In this document: piece by piece, positions 1 to 6,120 of the stretch
How the letters are laid out: the number at the start of each line of letters is the position of its first letter
Numbering within the stretch: position 1 is the first letter of the stretch
Assembly: GCA_028822675.1 (NCBI GenBank)
Contig: JAPKDE010000094.1
Span: 1-9,362 of the forward strand
Direction: 5' to 3'
DNA length: 9,362 nucleotides
Source of the DNA: Dehalococcoidia bacterium
GTDB lineage: Bacteria > Chloroflexota > Dehalococcoidia > UBA3495
The notes under the pieces: generated by a model
The model's database searches: none
What the model was told of the DNA's origin: nothing
The model's input: the letters and a program-made list of their open reading frames with translations, nothing else
Program-made: the position numbers and the translations under genes

Positions 1-79
1 CGAATGGAATTGATTGCATCCAGGGTATCATCATCCGGGGGAAAGCCACCACAGGGATGCCAGATAAACCGAAAGCCTA

Positions 80-117
80 TTTAGCTTAGGTCTTCCAGTT
101 TAACCGAGGTCTTCCAG
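80..117 (-). repeat. Imperfect 19-bp tandem duplication over the HAD stop codon
   Basis: Read on the minus strand, copy 1 is CTGGAAGACCTCGGTTAAA (117-99) and copy 2 is CTGGAAGACCTAAGCTAAA (98-80), directly adjacent, 16 of 19 identical. Copy 1 encodes the native end LEDLG-stop. Copy 2, in another frame, would encode LEDLS-stop. It looks like a local slippage duplication of the C-terminal codons and the stop. Confidence 0.8.
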
Positions 118-807
118 AACTTTGGTGAGTTCAGACAGACTGGAGATGGTCAGGCAGCCCTCAGACTCAGGGGTATGGCCGCTCCGGTCAATCAAGACCG
201 CTTTCATTCCCACACCCTCAGCGCCCATGACATCAGAACGGACCTGGTCGCCAACGTGGAGCACTTCTTCTGGTGCGGCCCCAGCTTTTTCCAGAGCGGC
301 CATGAAGATGCGAGGATTGGGCTTTTCAATACCAACTTCTTCCGATCCAACCGTAAAGTCCAAGTAGGAAGCTAGGCCGGCCCGCGTACAGAGTTCGCCC
401 AAATCACGCCGCAGATTGGTGATTATGCCAACCTTGTATCCAGCCTCTTTGAGTTGCACCAGAGCGGGAACAGAGTCGTCGAAGGGTATGAAATCTTTGG
501 GTACGGACATGGCCATTTTCCAGACCCGCTTGGCCAGGTCCATTGATACCGAAATACCGGCGGTCTCCAGAATCAACTGCTCGTAGCGGCCAAAGAATTC
601 AATCCGCTCTTCGTCGGTTCTTTTGGAGAGCGGGCGCTCTTCATTTTCGCGGTTGAAGAGCACATCGGCCACGGCATATCCGCGAGTGATGTCATCTTCT
701 TGAACGGTCAGACCAAGCTCATGGCAAGCGGCCTGTTGTATCCCTTCCAACGGAGGCCAGAACCGCACCAGGGTGTTGTAAAAATCAAATGAGACCGCTT
801 TTATCAT
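100..807 (-). CDS. HAD-superfamily hydrolase (haloacid dehalogenase-like)
   Basis: Soluble cytoplasmic hydrolase of the HAD superfamily; substrate not identifiable. All four HAD motifs are visible. Numbering from the ATG at 807: motif I FDFYNTL with nucleophile Asp8; motif II IITN with Thr130; motif III EKPNP with Lys162; motif IV GDQVRSD with Asp187 and Asp192. A helical cap lies at about residues 20-105. Length is 235 aa, usual for the family. The frame stays open to a TTG at 861, but that would put 18 unrelated residues before the conserved beta strand, so the ATG at 807 is preferred; neither start has a strong Shine-Dalgarno. Motif I has Tyr10 where HAD phosphatases carry a second Asp (DxDxT). 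The DxYxT form is that of L-2-haloacid dehalogenases, so a plain phosphatase call is unsafe. A candidate promoter lies at 920-948. The 3' end carries an imperfect 19-bp tandem duplication. Family call is firm, function is not. Confidence 0.88.
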   Translation of the reverse strand: MIKAVSFDFYNTLVRFWPPLEGIQQAACHELGLTVQEDDITRGYAVADVLFNRENEERPLSKRTDEERIEFFGRYEQLILETAGISVSMDLAKRVWKMAMSVPKDFIPFDDSVPALVQLKEAGYKVGIITNLRRDLGELCTRAGLASYLDFTVGSEEVGIEKPNPRIFMAALEKAGAAPEEVLHVGDQVRSDVMGAEGVGMKAVLIDRSGHTPESEGCLTISSLSELTKVLEDLG

Positions 808-919
808 CTGCACGCCAACCGAATAAAAGTTGTGGATCGCCGTAGGCCGTCTAACCGTCAATAGGTAGCGTCTAGCCGGGCCTAAACAGCGAATAATCGA
901 GTGTATCTGAGGTCAGCGC

Positions 920-948
920 ATTCTAGCATAAGCCAAGATTGATGGGAA
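920..948 (-). promoter_or_regulatory. Candidate sigma-70-type promoter of the HAD gene
   Basis: On the minus strand, TTCCCA (948-943) is followed after exactly 17 bp by TAGAAT (925-920). The -10 box matches TATAAT at 5 of 6 positions, the -35 box matches at 4 of 6. Transcription would start near 913, about 105 nt before the ATG at 807. Based on sequence pattern only. Confidence 0.4.
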
Positions 949-1046
949 TTGATTCTGACCGTGGGGCCTAAATACTCCGGGCCATGTCTTATTTAATATT
1001 TCGCGTTGTTTTCAAAGGTACCAGGCACGAAAACCAACCCACGGCC

Positions 1047-1075
1047 TTGCGCGGGTTGAGACCAGTGCGTATGCT
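1047..1075 (+). promoter_or_regulatory. Weak candidate promoter of rpiB
   Basis: TTGCGC (1047-1052) lies 17 bp before TATGCT (1070-1075), about 28 bp ahead of the rpiB ATG. Boxes match the sigma-70 consensus at 3 of 6 and 4 of 6, so this is weak. The rest of 862-1103, the gap between two outward-facing genes, shows an AT-rich patch near 990-1003 and nothing else I can name. Confidence 0.25.
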
Positions 1076-1092
1076 GGGGTAACTTTCCGGAT

Positions 1093-1096
1093 GGAG
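1093..1096 (+). promoter_or_regulatory. Ribosome binding site of rpiB
   Basis: GGAG seven bases before the ATG at 1104. It fixes the rpiB start together with the family-typical MKVAVGADHAG N-terminus. Confidence 0.6.
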
Positions 1097-1103
1097 TAAA
1101 TTT

Positions 1104-1559
1104 ATGAAAGTGGCCGTTGGCGCGGACCATGCCGGTTTTGATTTAAAGGGTGAAATTATCGCCTGGCTGGAGTCCCAAGGACACCAGGTCAGTGACATTG
1201 GCGCTCACACCATGGACCCCAACGACGATTACCCGGACTTTGCCGTTGCAGTGGCTGATTCTGTTCTTTCCGGAGACACTGAACGGGGCGTGGTGGTCTG
1301 CGGCAGCGGGGTAGGTGCCAGCATCACAGCCAATAAGGTAAAGGGCATCCGGGCCTGTCTTTGTCACGATACTTACACCGCTCGCCAGGGCGTTGAACAT
1401 GACAACATGAACGTCATTTGCATCGGCGGCCGCGTCATTGGAATAGAGTTGACCAAAGTGGTGCTAGAGGCTTTCTTGGGTGCCAGTTTCATCCATGAAG
1501 AACGGTTCCAACGGCGCTTGGACAAGCTAATCAAGGTAGAGCAAAACGGGCTGCCTTAA
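1104..1559 (+). CDS. rpiB: Ribose-5-phosphate isomerase B (RpiB/LacA/LacB family)
   Basis: Cytoplasmic enzyme interconverting ribose-5-phosphate and ribulose-5-phosphate in the non-oxidative pentose phosphate pathway. The 151-aa protein has the usual family length. Visible landmarks: N-terminal MKVAVGADHAG with Asp8-His9 of the phosphosugar site; VVVCGSGVG with the catalytic-base Cys66 followed by the anion-hole loop; HDTYTARQGVEHDNMNV with His99; and the C-terminal RFQRRLDKL basic segment (Arg134, Arg137, Arg138), expected to hold phosphate. The ATG at 1104 is supported by GGAG at 1093-1096. The gene meets the convergent otsB with only 5 bp between the stop codons. LacA/LacB galactose-6-phosphate isomerases share the fold, but they work as a pair and no partner is present, so RpiB (or an allose-6-phosphate side activity) is the better call. 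Confidence 0.95.
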   Translation: MKVAVGADHAGFDLKGEIIAWLESQGHQVSDIGAHTMDPNDDYPDFAVAVADSVLSGDTERGVVVCGSGVGASITANKVKGIRACLCHDTYTARQGVEHDNMNVICIGGRVIGIELTKVVLEAFLGASFIHEERFQRRLDKLIKVEQNGLP

Positions 1560-1580
1560 CTCACTTAAAGCTGAGTGAGT
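1559..1580. terminator. Inverted repeat across convergent rpiB and otsB stops
   Basis: ACTCACT (1559-1565) and AGTGAGT (1574-1580) form a perfect 7-bp stem with an 8-nt loop. The left arm touches the last base of the rpiB TAA and the first base of the reversed otsB TAA (1565-1567). The position suits a bidirectional terminator, but there is no T-run on either side and the stem has only three G:C pairs, so termination is inferred. Confidence 0.35.
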
Positions 1581-2347
1581 AGCGCCAACACCTGAGCTAC
1601 TTCTGCCGGTGACTCCAACTGATGCATCGCCTTGGTGTTCTGTCTGGTGCCGCCGATGTATATCGCAATACCACCAGCGTCTTGCACCGTAACAAACCCC
1701 TCTTCATCGGTCTCATCGTCGCCAAAAAACATTATCAGCGGGTTATCGCCGCAGTTTATACGTATCTGCTCTATGGCGTTTCCTTTACCCCAGTCGATGT
1801 TGGGCCGCACCTCCACCACCTTCTTGCCTCTGGTGATCTTCATGCGTCCGGCATCCAAGTAAGGCTTTGCGATAGCCACAACTGTATCGTCAACCATGCC
1901 ACTGTAAGAATCCGGGGTGCTCCTGAAATGCACGGTCAAGGTCAGCCGTTTGTTGTCCACCACTATGCCCGGCACGCCGGCTAATCCCTGCTGCAACAGG
2001 CTGGCAACCTCCATCAAAGTCTCTTCAAAAGCAGGTGCTTCTGCATGCACAAATTCCATCTCAGCCCCGCTCATCTCCAGGCCGTGATTACCCGCATAGA
2101 CCAAGCCAGGAATCGCTACCAGAGACTCCAGGTCTGCCAGACCGCGGCCACTGACCACGCCCACAACAAACCGGTCCATTCCTGCCAGCAGCGAGAGCAA
2201 CCGGCGTGTTTCATCAGACAAGATGGCAATCTCTGGTCGGGCAACGATCGGAGTCAGGGTGCCGTCGTAGTCAAACAGCAGCAGTACGCGAGAGGCCTCG
2301 GACAGTTTGCGACTCACCGACGGCCAGACGTTTAAGAGGTGGGGCAT
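1565..2347 (-). CDS. otsB: Trehalose-6-phosphate phosphatase
   Basis: Removes phosphate from trehalose-6-phosphate to give trehalose, a compatible solute; cytoplasmic, Mg-dependent HAD phosphatase of the OtsB type. The 260-aa protein shows motif I LLFDYDGTLTPI (Asp26 nucleophile, Asp28 acid/base), motif II VVSGR (Ser66), the OtsB-specific YAGNHGLEM (Asn87-His88-Gly89), WGKGNAI with Lys188, and motif IV FFGDDETDEEGF (Asp210, Asp211, Asp214). The C2-type cap spans about residues 95-175. The ATG at 2345-2347 is used; no clear Shine-Dalgarno precedes it. It starts 26 bp after the otsA stop, so coupling to the upstream synthase is likely. The paired synthase in the same operon strongly supports trehalose-6-phosphate as substrate, although glucosylglycerol-phosphate phosphatases share part of the fold. 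Confidence 0.95.
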   Translation of the reverse strand: MPHLLNVWPSVSRKLSEASRVLLLFDYDGTLTPIVARPEIAILSDETRRLLSLLAGMDRFVVGVVSGRGLADLESLVAIPGLVYAGNHGLEMSGAEMEFVHAEAPAFEETLMEVASLLQQGLAGVPGIVVDNKRLTLTVHFRSTPDSYSGMVDDTVVAIAKPYLDAGRMKITRGKKVVEVRPNIDWGKGNAIEQIRINCGDNPLIMFFGDDETDEEGFVTVQDAGGIAIYIGGTRQNTKAMHQLESPAEVAQVLALLTQL

Positions 2348-2373
2348 GGGTTCAGGCTACCAGACCAGCAAGC

Positions 2374-3882
2374 CTAGAAGCTTCGGATTGGACGACGAGA
2401 CCGGCGAGTCCCTTGCATCAAGTCTACAAACAACCGGGCAGCCCACATATATATATTGTTCTCCTCAACCACCGTGCGCATACGGACCATCCGTTCGTGA
2501 CGCAGTTCGTACGGCATCATCACTGATTCGTAGATCGCATCGGCAAAATCGTCAGTGGCATAGGGGTTAACGATAACCGAATCAATCAACTCGCTGGCCG
2601 CGCCGGTGAACGGGCTTAGGATTAACACCCCATCTTCGTCGAACCGACTTGCCACATACTCTTTGGCCACCAGATTCATTCCATCATGAAGGGAACTGAC
2701 CACGCAGAAGCGGGCGATCCGCCGCAGCGCCGCCAGGGTGACCGAGGGCAGGTCATCGGGCAGATAGACGATTGGTAGCCAGTTATCGGTGCCAAAGCGA
2801 TTATTGACGGTGGCCAATTCCTGGTCTATCTGGTCGGACAGTAGCTGATAGGCATCGATATCGGTGCGGCTCATCACTCCGGCCTGGATGAACACCACCT
2901 TTCCGATATTCTCAGGGTATTTCTCCAAGAATCGTCCAATGGCCCGGATGCGGTGCGGGATGCCCTTGGTGTAGTCGATCCGGTCAATCCCAAGACCAAC
3001 AATTTGCCCACCCAACCCCATCTCTTCAGTCAGTCGTCCTACTTCATCAGTTACTTCCTGACTCTGAGACTCTTCATTTACCTGCTCAAAATCAACGCTG
3101 ATTGGGAACGGCCTCACCAGAGTGGGCTCGTTTTTGTGGGAAACCAGGTTGTACTCATCATGGACCCTGGCACCCAAGACGCGGGAAGCGGCCTCCAAGA
3201 AATTATCGCAGTGGTCGCCAATGTGGAAACCCAGGAGATCGTTACCCAGCAGACCATCCAGCAGCTCCTCACCCCAAGGACAGATGCGGAAAATCTCGTA
3301 GGTTGGCCACGGTATGTGCCAAAACTGGCCAGTGATGATGTCCGGGTCGGCCTCTCGCAGCAATCGCGGTAGCAGGGCCAGGTGATAGTCCTGGGTGAAT
3401 ACCGCAGCGGGCTGGCCGTCGATTTCGTCCAGCACCTGCCTGGCGAACACGTTGTTTACCGACTGGTAAGTCTGCCAGTCGGGAGTCTTAAAGGTCGGCT
3501 CAATGAAAGCGTTGTGGCACAAAGGCCAAAGACCTTCATTGGAGAAGCCGTAGTAGTACCCCTGCTGTTCTTGCTCCGTGAGCCAAACCAGCCGCAGGGT
3601 ATAGGAAGGGTCGTCTGGCGGAACCTGGATGCGGTTCTTATCGTCCACCGCCAACCAGTCGCCTTTGCCGCCACCGTAGGCGACCCAAGTTCCACCGCAT
3701 TCCTGCATGAGCGGATCGATGGCCGTGGTCAGTCCTCCGGCGGGGGAGGCGTAACTAAGCTCGCCGCCAATCAAGTCGTGGACGTATGGCTGGCGATTGG
3801 AGACAACAATCAACTTGTAGTCACCAATCTCCCGGTGGACCAGCCTGCGTAGTTTTTCCCGAGTCCAAGTAGGTTCGCCCAT
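2374..3882 (-). CDS. otsA: GT20 trehalose-6-phosphate synthase
   Basis: Retaining glycosyltransferase (GT-B fold, family GT20) expected to join glucose from a nucleotide sugar to glucose-6-phosphate, the first step of the OtsA-OtsB route. The ATG at 3882 gives 502 aa. It is preceded by AGGGGG at a 7-base spacing and leaves about 24 residues before the first strand IVVSNRQP. The frame is also open to an ATG at 3957 and a TTG at 3993, both without a good ribosome-binding site. Motifs: SNRQPY (28-33), [11 protein letters not shown] (47-57), QDYHLALLP (164-172), FWHIPWP (187-193), DLLGFH (215-220), [10 protein letters not shown] with Arg301 and Lys306, [13 protein letters not shown] with Asp400 and Glu408, and [10 protein letters not shown] with Glu431. 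HIPWP and the SNRQPY start differ from the E. coli-type HIPFP, so this is a divergent GT20 branch and acceptor choice is not fully certain; the adjacent otsB argues for trehalose-6-phosphate. Confidence 0.92.
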   Translation of the reverse strand: MGEPTWTREKLRRLVHREIGDYKLIVVSNRQPYVHDLIGGELSYASPAGGLTTAIDPLMQECGGTWVAYGGGKGDWLAVDDKNRIQVPPDDPSYTLRLVWLTEQEQQGYYYGFSNEGLWPLCHNAFIEPTFKTPDWQTYQSVNNVFARQVLDEIDGQPAAVFTQDYHLALLPRLLREADPDIITGQFWHIPWPTYEIFRICPWGEELLDGLLGNDLLGFHIGDHCDNFLEAASRVLGARVHDEYNLVSHKNEPTLVRPFPISVDFEQVNEESQSQEVTDEVGRLTEEMGLGGQIVGLGIDRIDYTKGIPHRIRAIGRFLEKYPENIGKVVFIQAGVMSRTDIDAYQLLSDQIDQELATVNNRFGTDNWLPIVYLPDDLPSVTLAALRRIARFCVVSSLHDGMNLVAKEYVASRFDEDGVLILSPFTGAASELIDSVIVNPYATDDFADAIYESVMMPYELRHERMVRMRTVVEENNIYMWAARLFVDLMQGTRRSRRPIRSF

Positions 3883-4024
3883 AACCCTACCCCCTATGTC
3901 CCTTTTGATGCAGCGGACCGGTGTCGCGGTTTCTGGGTCGTAGCAAAAAAGGGGCATGGACCCGGCATCAACGGTGAAACCGCCGAGGCCCAAGCACGCC
4001 TATCCCAACTAAAATAATGCCCAA

Positions 4025-4053
4025 ATTCTTCCACACTAGGCGTCAAAGGTCAA
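4025..4053 (-). promoter_or_regulatory. Candidate promoter of otsA-otsB
   Basis: Minus-strand TTGACC (4053-4048) and AAGAAT (4030-4025) are separated by 17 bp, matching the sigma-70 consensus at 5 of 6 and 4 of 6. Transcription would begin near 4018, about 135 nt before the chosen otsA ATG. That would leave all three in-frame starts on the transcript. Pattern-based only. Confidence 0.4.
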
Positions 4054-4077
4054 CTTAAACCTGGTGTCTAAACCAAA

Positions 4078-4106
4078 TTGACAGAGTGCCTGGCGATGAG
4101 TACCAT
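4078..4106 (+). promoter_or_regulatory. Promoter of the alpha/beta hydrolase gene
   Basis: A perfect -35 TTGACA (4078-4083), a 17-bp spacer and TACCAT (4101-4106, 4 of 6). The start would be near 4113, giving a leader of about 55 nt that ends with the AGGAG site. This is among the best promoter candidates in the window and points away from the otsA promoter. Confidence 0.55.
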
Positions 4107-4153
4107 ACGCGCCTAACACGCCTAATTTTCAGGGCTAAAATGCAATTCAATTT

Positions 4154-4158
4154 AGGAG
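4154..4158 (+). promoter_or_regulatory. Ribosome binding site of the alpha/beta hydrolase
   Basis: AGGAG with nine bases to the ATG at 4168. Confidence 0.65.
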
Positions 4159-4167
4159 AATGGCTCC

Positions 4168-4962
4168 ATGTTCGTACGACGTGATCTCACCGATACCGTA
4201 CCCACACCCTCGGGAAGCATGCACTTTGTTAAAAAGGGGAGTGGTTATCCAGTAGTTCTGCTCCACCCCCTGGGCACATCCATCTGGACGTGGGAGGGTG
4301 TAATCGACTCCATCAGCCAGAATTACACCTGCTACGCCTTTGATATGTTGGGTCACGGTGACTCGGACAAACCGACCAGGCATTTCAATCTGCCTGACTA
4401 TGCCCAGGCTCTGGACCATGCCTGTCAGGTGCTAAACATCCACCGCGCCCACGTCGTTGGCAACTCGGTCGGCGCAGTCCTGGCCACTGAGACTGCAGCG
4501 TCGTTCCCGGAGCGGGTGGACAAGCTGGTGTTGGTCGGCTGTCCGGTTTACGACCCGCACACGGCCAAAGACCGACTTAAGGCAGCCGCCAACCAGTTCG
4601 ACTCCAAGGGAATTCCAAAGCCGCGCACGCTGAAGGGACTGAAGGAAGCCACGACTTTTGCCGAACCCCGGCAGGAGTGGCTGGACGCCAACAACCAGAG
4701 CCGTGCCAAGGCTGGAATCTGGGTCAGCAAATTGATGGAAGCCCTCTCCAACTACGACATCATGTCAAGACTGCCGCAGGTTAAAGCGTCGTCGACAATG
4801 GTCCTCTACGGAGAGGTAGACCGGCTGCGAGAAGGTGCCGATCTCCTTCTCAATAACATCGTAAATGCTCAGAAAGTAACCCTGCCTGGCTTGGGCCACA
4901 TCCCCCAGGTGGAAGACCCGGAAGCCTTCTTAGGTGCGGTCATGCCATTTCTTGAGGCATAA
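4168..4962 (+). CDS. Alpha/beta hydrolase (MhpC/meta-cleavage hydrolase-like)
   Basis: Cytoplasmic serine hydrolase of the alpha/beta-hydrolase fold, 264 aa, typical of single-domain members. Landmarks: oxyanion-hole segment VVLLHPLG (29-36); nucleophile elbow GNSVG with Ser100; acid in LYGEVDRL (Asp218); and GLGHIPQVEDP with His244, giving a complete Ser-Asp-His triad. A lid of about 60 residues lies between roughly 130 and 195. The GHGDSDKP segment (62-69) and overall layout resemble carbon-carbon bond hydrolases such as MhpC and haloperoxidase-like enzymes, but the substrate cannot be read from sequence. No signal peptide. ATG at 4168 follows AGGAG and a good promoter. It is followed after 55 bp by the SBP-fold gene in the same direction, so the two are probably co-transcribed. 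Confidence 0.9.
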   Translation: MFVRRDLTDTVPTPSGSMHFVKKGSGYPVVLLHPLGTSIWTWEGVIDSISQNYTCYAFDMLGHGDSDKPTRHFNLPDYAQALDHACQVLNIHRAHVVGNSVGAVLATETAASFPERVDKLVLVGCPVYDPHTAKDRLKAAANQFDSKGIPKPRTLKGLKEATTFAEPRQEWLDANNQSRAKAGIWVSKLMEALSNYDIMSRLPQVKASSTMVLYGEVDRLREGADLLLNNIVNAQKVTLPGLGHIPQVEDPEAFLGAVMPFLEA

Positions 4963-4990
4963 CTCACCGTTATTGAACTAATTGAGGCAT
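4952..4990 (+). repeat. 9-bp direct repeat TTGAGGCAT at the hydrolase 3' end
   Basis: TTGAGGCAT at 4952-4960 (encoding the last residues of the hydrolase) recurs at 4982-4990, a 30-bp period, just downstream of the stop. Only nine bases match, so it may be chance or the remnant of a slippage duplication. Confidence 0.4.
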
Positions 4991-5007
4991 CCCGTCTAGC
5001 AATCGAA

Positions 5008-5012
5008 AGGAG
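5008..5012 (+). promoter_or_regulatory. Ribosome binding site deciding a TTG start
   Basis: AGGAG, within AAAGGAGA, lies five bases before TTG 5018. No in-frame ATG or GTG competes near it, so this site fixes the start of the SBP-fold gene. Confidence 0.7.
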
Positions 5013-5017
5013 ACACC

Positions 5018-5956
5018 TTGGCTTCCAACAGTAACCGACTGCCACTGAGACTTCTTGAAGTCATCCGCACCCTGTTCTACACCCCTATCTACGTTTCGGT
5101 GGCCGGTGGGTTTCTGGAAAAAGAGGGGCTGGACGTTGATTTCAAGACCTGCCCGCCCGAGTTCGGCCATCCGATAAACGCGCTCAATATCGGAGAAGCA
5201 GATATTGTCCAGAGCGGCATCATGCGCTGCATCATCGCCTCTGACTGGGGTGCTGAAACGGTTCCAAAGCACTTTGCAGAGGTCAACTCCAGAGACGGGT
5301 TCTTTGTCATCAGCCGGACCAAGCAAGACCCATTCCAGTGGGAGTCGCTAAAGGGTGCCAAGCTGATACCAGTCGATTTTTCGCCCATGCCCTGGGCCTC
5401 GCTGCAGACTGCTCTCAGGCGGCACAACATCGATCCCGCAGATATTAACTTGGTCACCGGACTGAACATCCCCGATGCCATAGCTGCATTCCGTGCCGGT
5501 GAAGCTGGATACATTCACGTTCCCCAACCCTGGGCAGAGCAGTTGCTGGAAGACGGCTCTGGCCATGTGGTGATTGCAGTTGGGCCGGAAAACGGGCACG
5601 TTTGCTTTAGTTCTTTCGCCGCAACCAACCACTATCTGGAGACTCAATCTGAGACTGTCCACCGGTTCACGGTCGGCTACGCCAACGCCCTGGAATGGCT
5701 TTCCACCCACGACGCAGCAGATGTTGGCCAGGCAGTTAAAGAGTTTTTCCCCGGTGATAGCCTGGAATTGGTGGTGAAATCGGTAGCCCGTTTGAAGGCC
5801 CAAGACAACTGGCCAACCGACCCGACATTGACCCAACCCGCGTATGAAGGTCTACATGACATTCTACTTGGGGCCGGAATGGCCAAATTACGCCAGCCCT
5901 TCAGCAAGGTAGTCCGCACAGACATAGTGGAGACGGCGTTGGCTTCTCGTAAATAG
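5018..5956 (+). CDS. NMT1/SsuA-like substrate-binding-fold protein without signal peptide
   Basis: A 312-aa protein resembling ABC-transporter substrate-binding proteins of the NMT1/THI5/SsuA group. The N-terminal lobe starts LRLLEVIRTLFYTPIYVS (residues 10-27) and continues GGFLEKEGLDVDF and NALNIGEADIVQSG. The hinge-region segment ESLKGAKLIPVDF and DAIAAFRAGEAGYIHVPQPWAE are typical of the fold. Start is TTG at 5018, set by AAAGGAGA. The N-terminus MASNSNRLPLRLLE has no hydrophobic secretion segment and no lipobox cysteine, and no permease or ATPase gene is nearby. It may therefore act in the cytoplasm, perhaps as an enzyme; several enzymes use this fold (THI5, MqnA/MqnD, DszB, 4,5-dihydroxyphthalate decarboxylase-like proteins). 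The CCCFC motif of THI5 is absent. It follows the alpha/beta hydrolase by 55 bp. Fold call is good, function is unknown. Confidence 0.8.
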   Translation: MASNSNRLPLRLLEVIRTLFYTPIYVSVAGGFLEKEGLDVDFKTCPPEFGHPINALNIGEADIVQSGIMRCIIASDWGAETVPKHFAEVNSRDGFFVISRTKQDPFQWESLKGAKLIPVDFSPMPWASLQTALRRHNIDPADINLVTGLNIPDAIAAFRAGEAGYIHVPQPWAEQLLEDGSGHVVIAVGPENGHVCFSSFAATNHYLETQSETVHRFTVGYANALEWLSTHDAADVGQAVKEFFPGDSLELVVKSVARLKAQDNWPTDPTLTQPAYEGLHDILLGAGMAKLRQPFSKVVRTDIVETALASRK

Positions 5957-5984
5957 CTGGTCCTTTTTGCCCGTGGCCGACCAG
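5957..5984 (+). other. Hairpin after the SBP-fold gene
   Basis: CTGGTC (5957-5962) and GACCAG (5979-5984) form a perfect 6-bp stem directly after the stop codon, with a 16-nt loop that contains the only T-run. It could help end the upstream transcript, but it lacks the trailing T-run of an intrinsic terminator. Confidence 0.3.
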
Positions 5985-6010
5985 ATGGCGGCAGGCTCCC
6001 AACCTAGGTT

Positions 6011-6039
6011 TTCTGGCGTACATCTAAATGGTGTAAGAT
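6011..6039 (+). promoter_or_regulatory. Weak candidate promoter of tyrA
   Basis: TTCTGG (6011-6016), 17 bp, then TAAGAT (6034-6039). The -10 box matches at 4 of 6 and the -35 box poorly. It would give a leader of about 75 nt in the 164-bp gap before tyrA. Tentative. Confidence 0.25.
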
Positions 6040-6110
6040 AGATTTTCAGGCTGACATACAGCTACATCGGCTTTATGGCTGGCCAGGCTCGCATCCACCA
6101 GGTTTTTTCC

Positions 6111-6115
6111 GGAGG
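6111..6115 (+). promoter_or_regulatory. Ribosome binding site deciding the tyrA TTG start
   Basis: A perfect GGAGG five bases before TTG 6121. The conserved NAD-binding strand begins two codons later, so the TTG is clearly the start. Confidence 0.8.
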
Positions 6116-6120
6116 ATTCT

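Larger units (their letters stand above)
3997..4125. repeat. Four CGCCTA hexamers in the divergent otsA/hydrolase gap
   Basis: CGCCTA occurs at 3997-4002, in reverse orientation (TAGGCG) at 4037-4042, and as a tandem pair CGCCTAA at 4110-4116 and 4119-4125. The tandem pair has a 9-bp period and covers the predicted transcription start of the hydrolase gene; the reverse copy lies inside the predicted otsA promoter spacer. The copies could be operator half-sites, but chance cannot be excluded for so short a word. Confidence 0.35.

Noticed and set aside
1..80. Minus-strand open frame at the left edge reading ..FIWHPCGGFPPDDDTLDAI..
   Set aside because: It looks protein-like and runs off the window, but the frame is bounded by TAA at 83-81 and has no start codon before the edge. 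A fragment of a broken gene is possible; about 26 codons are too few to claim it.
959..1044. CCGTGGG (959-965) and CCCACGG (1038-1044) inverted repeat upstream of rpiB
   Set aside because: Seven bases separated by 72 nt with no supporting inner structure; expected by chance at this scale. I also saw no riboswitch-like conserved core in this leader.
2953..3372. Long plus-strand open frames opposite otsA and otsB
   Set aside because: They are antisense shadows of strongly conserved GT20 and OtsB coding sequence; their translations are cysteine- and serine-rich or otherwise lack recognisable motifs, and no ribosome-binding sites precede them.
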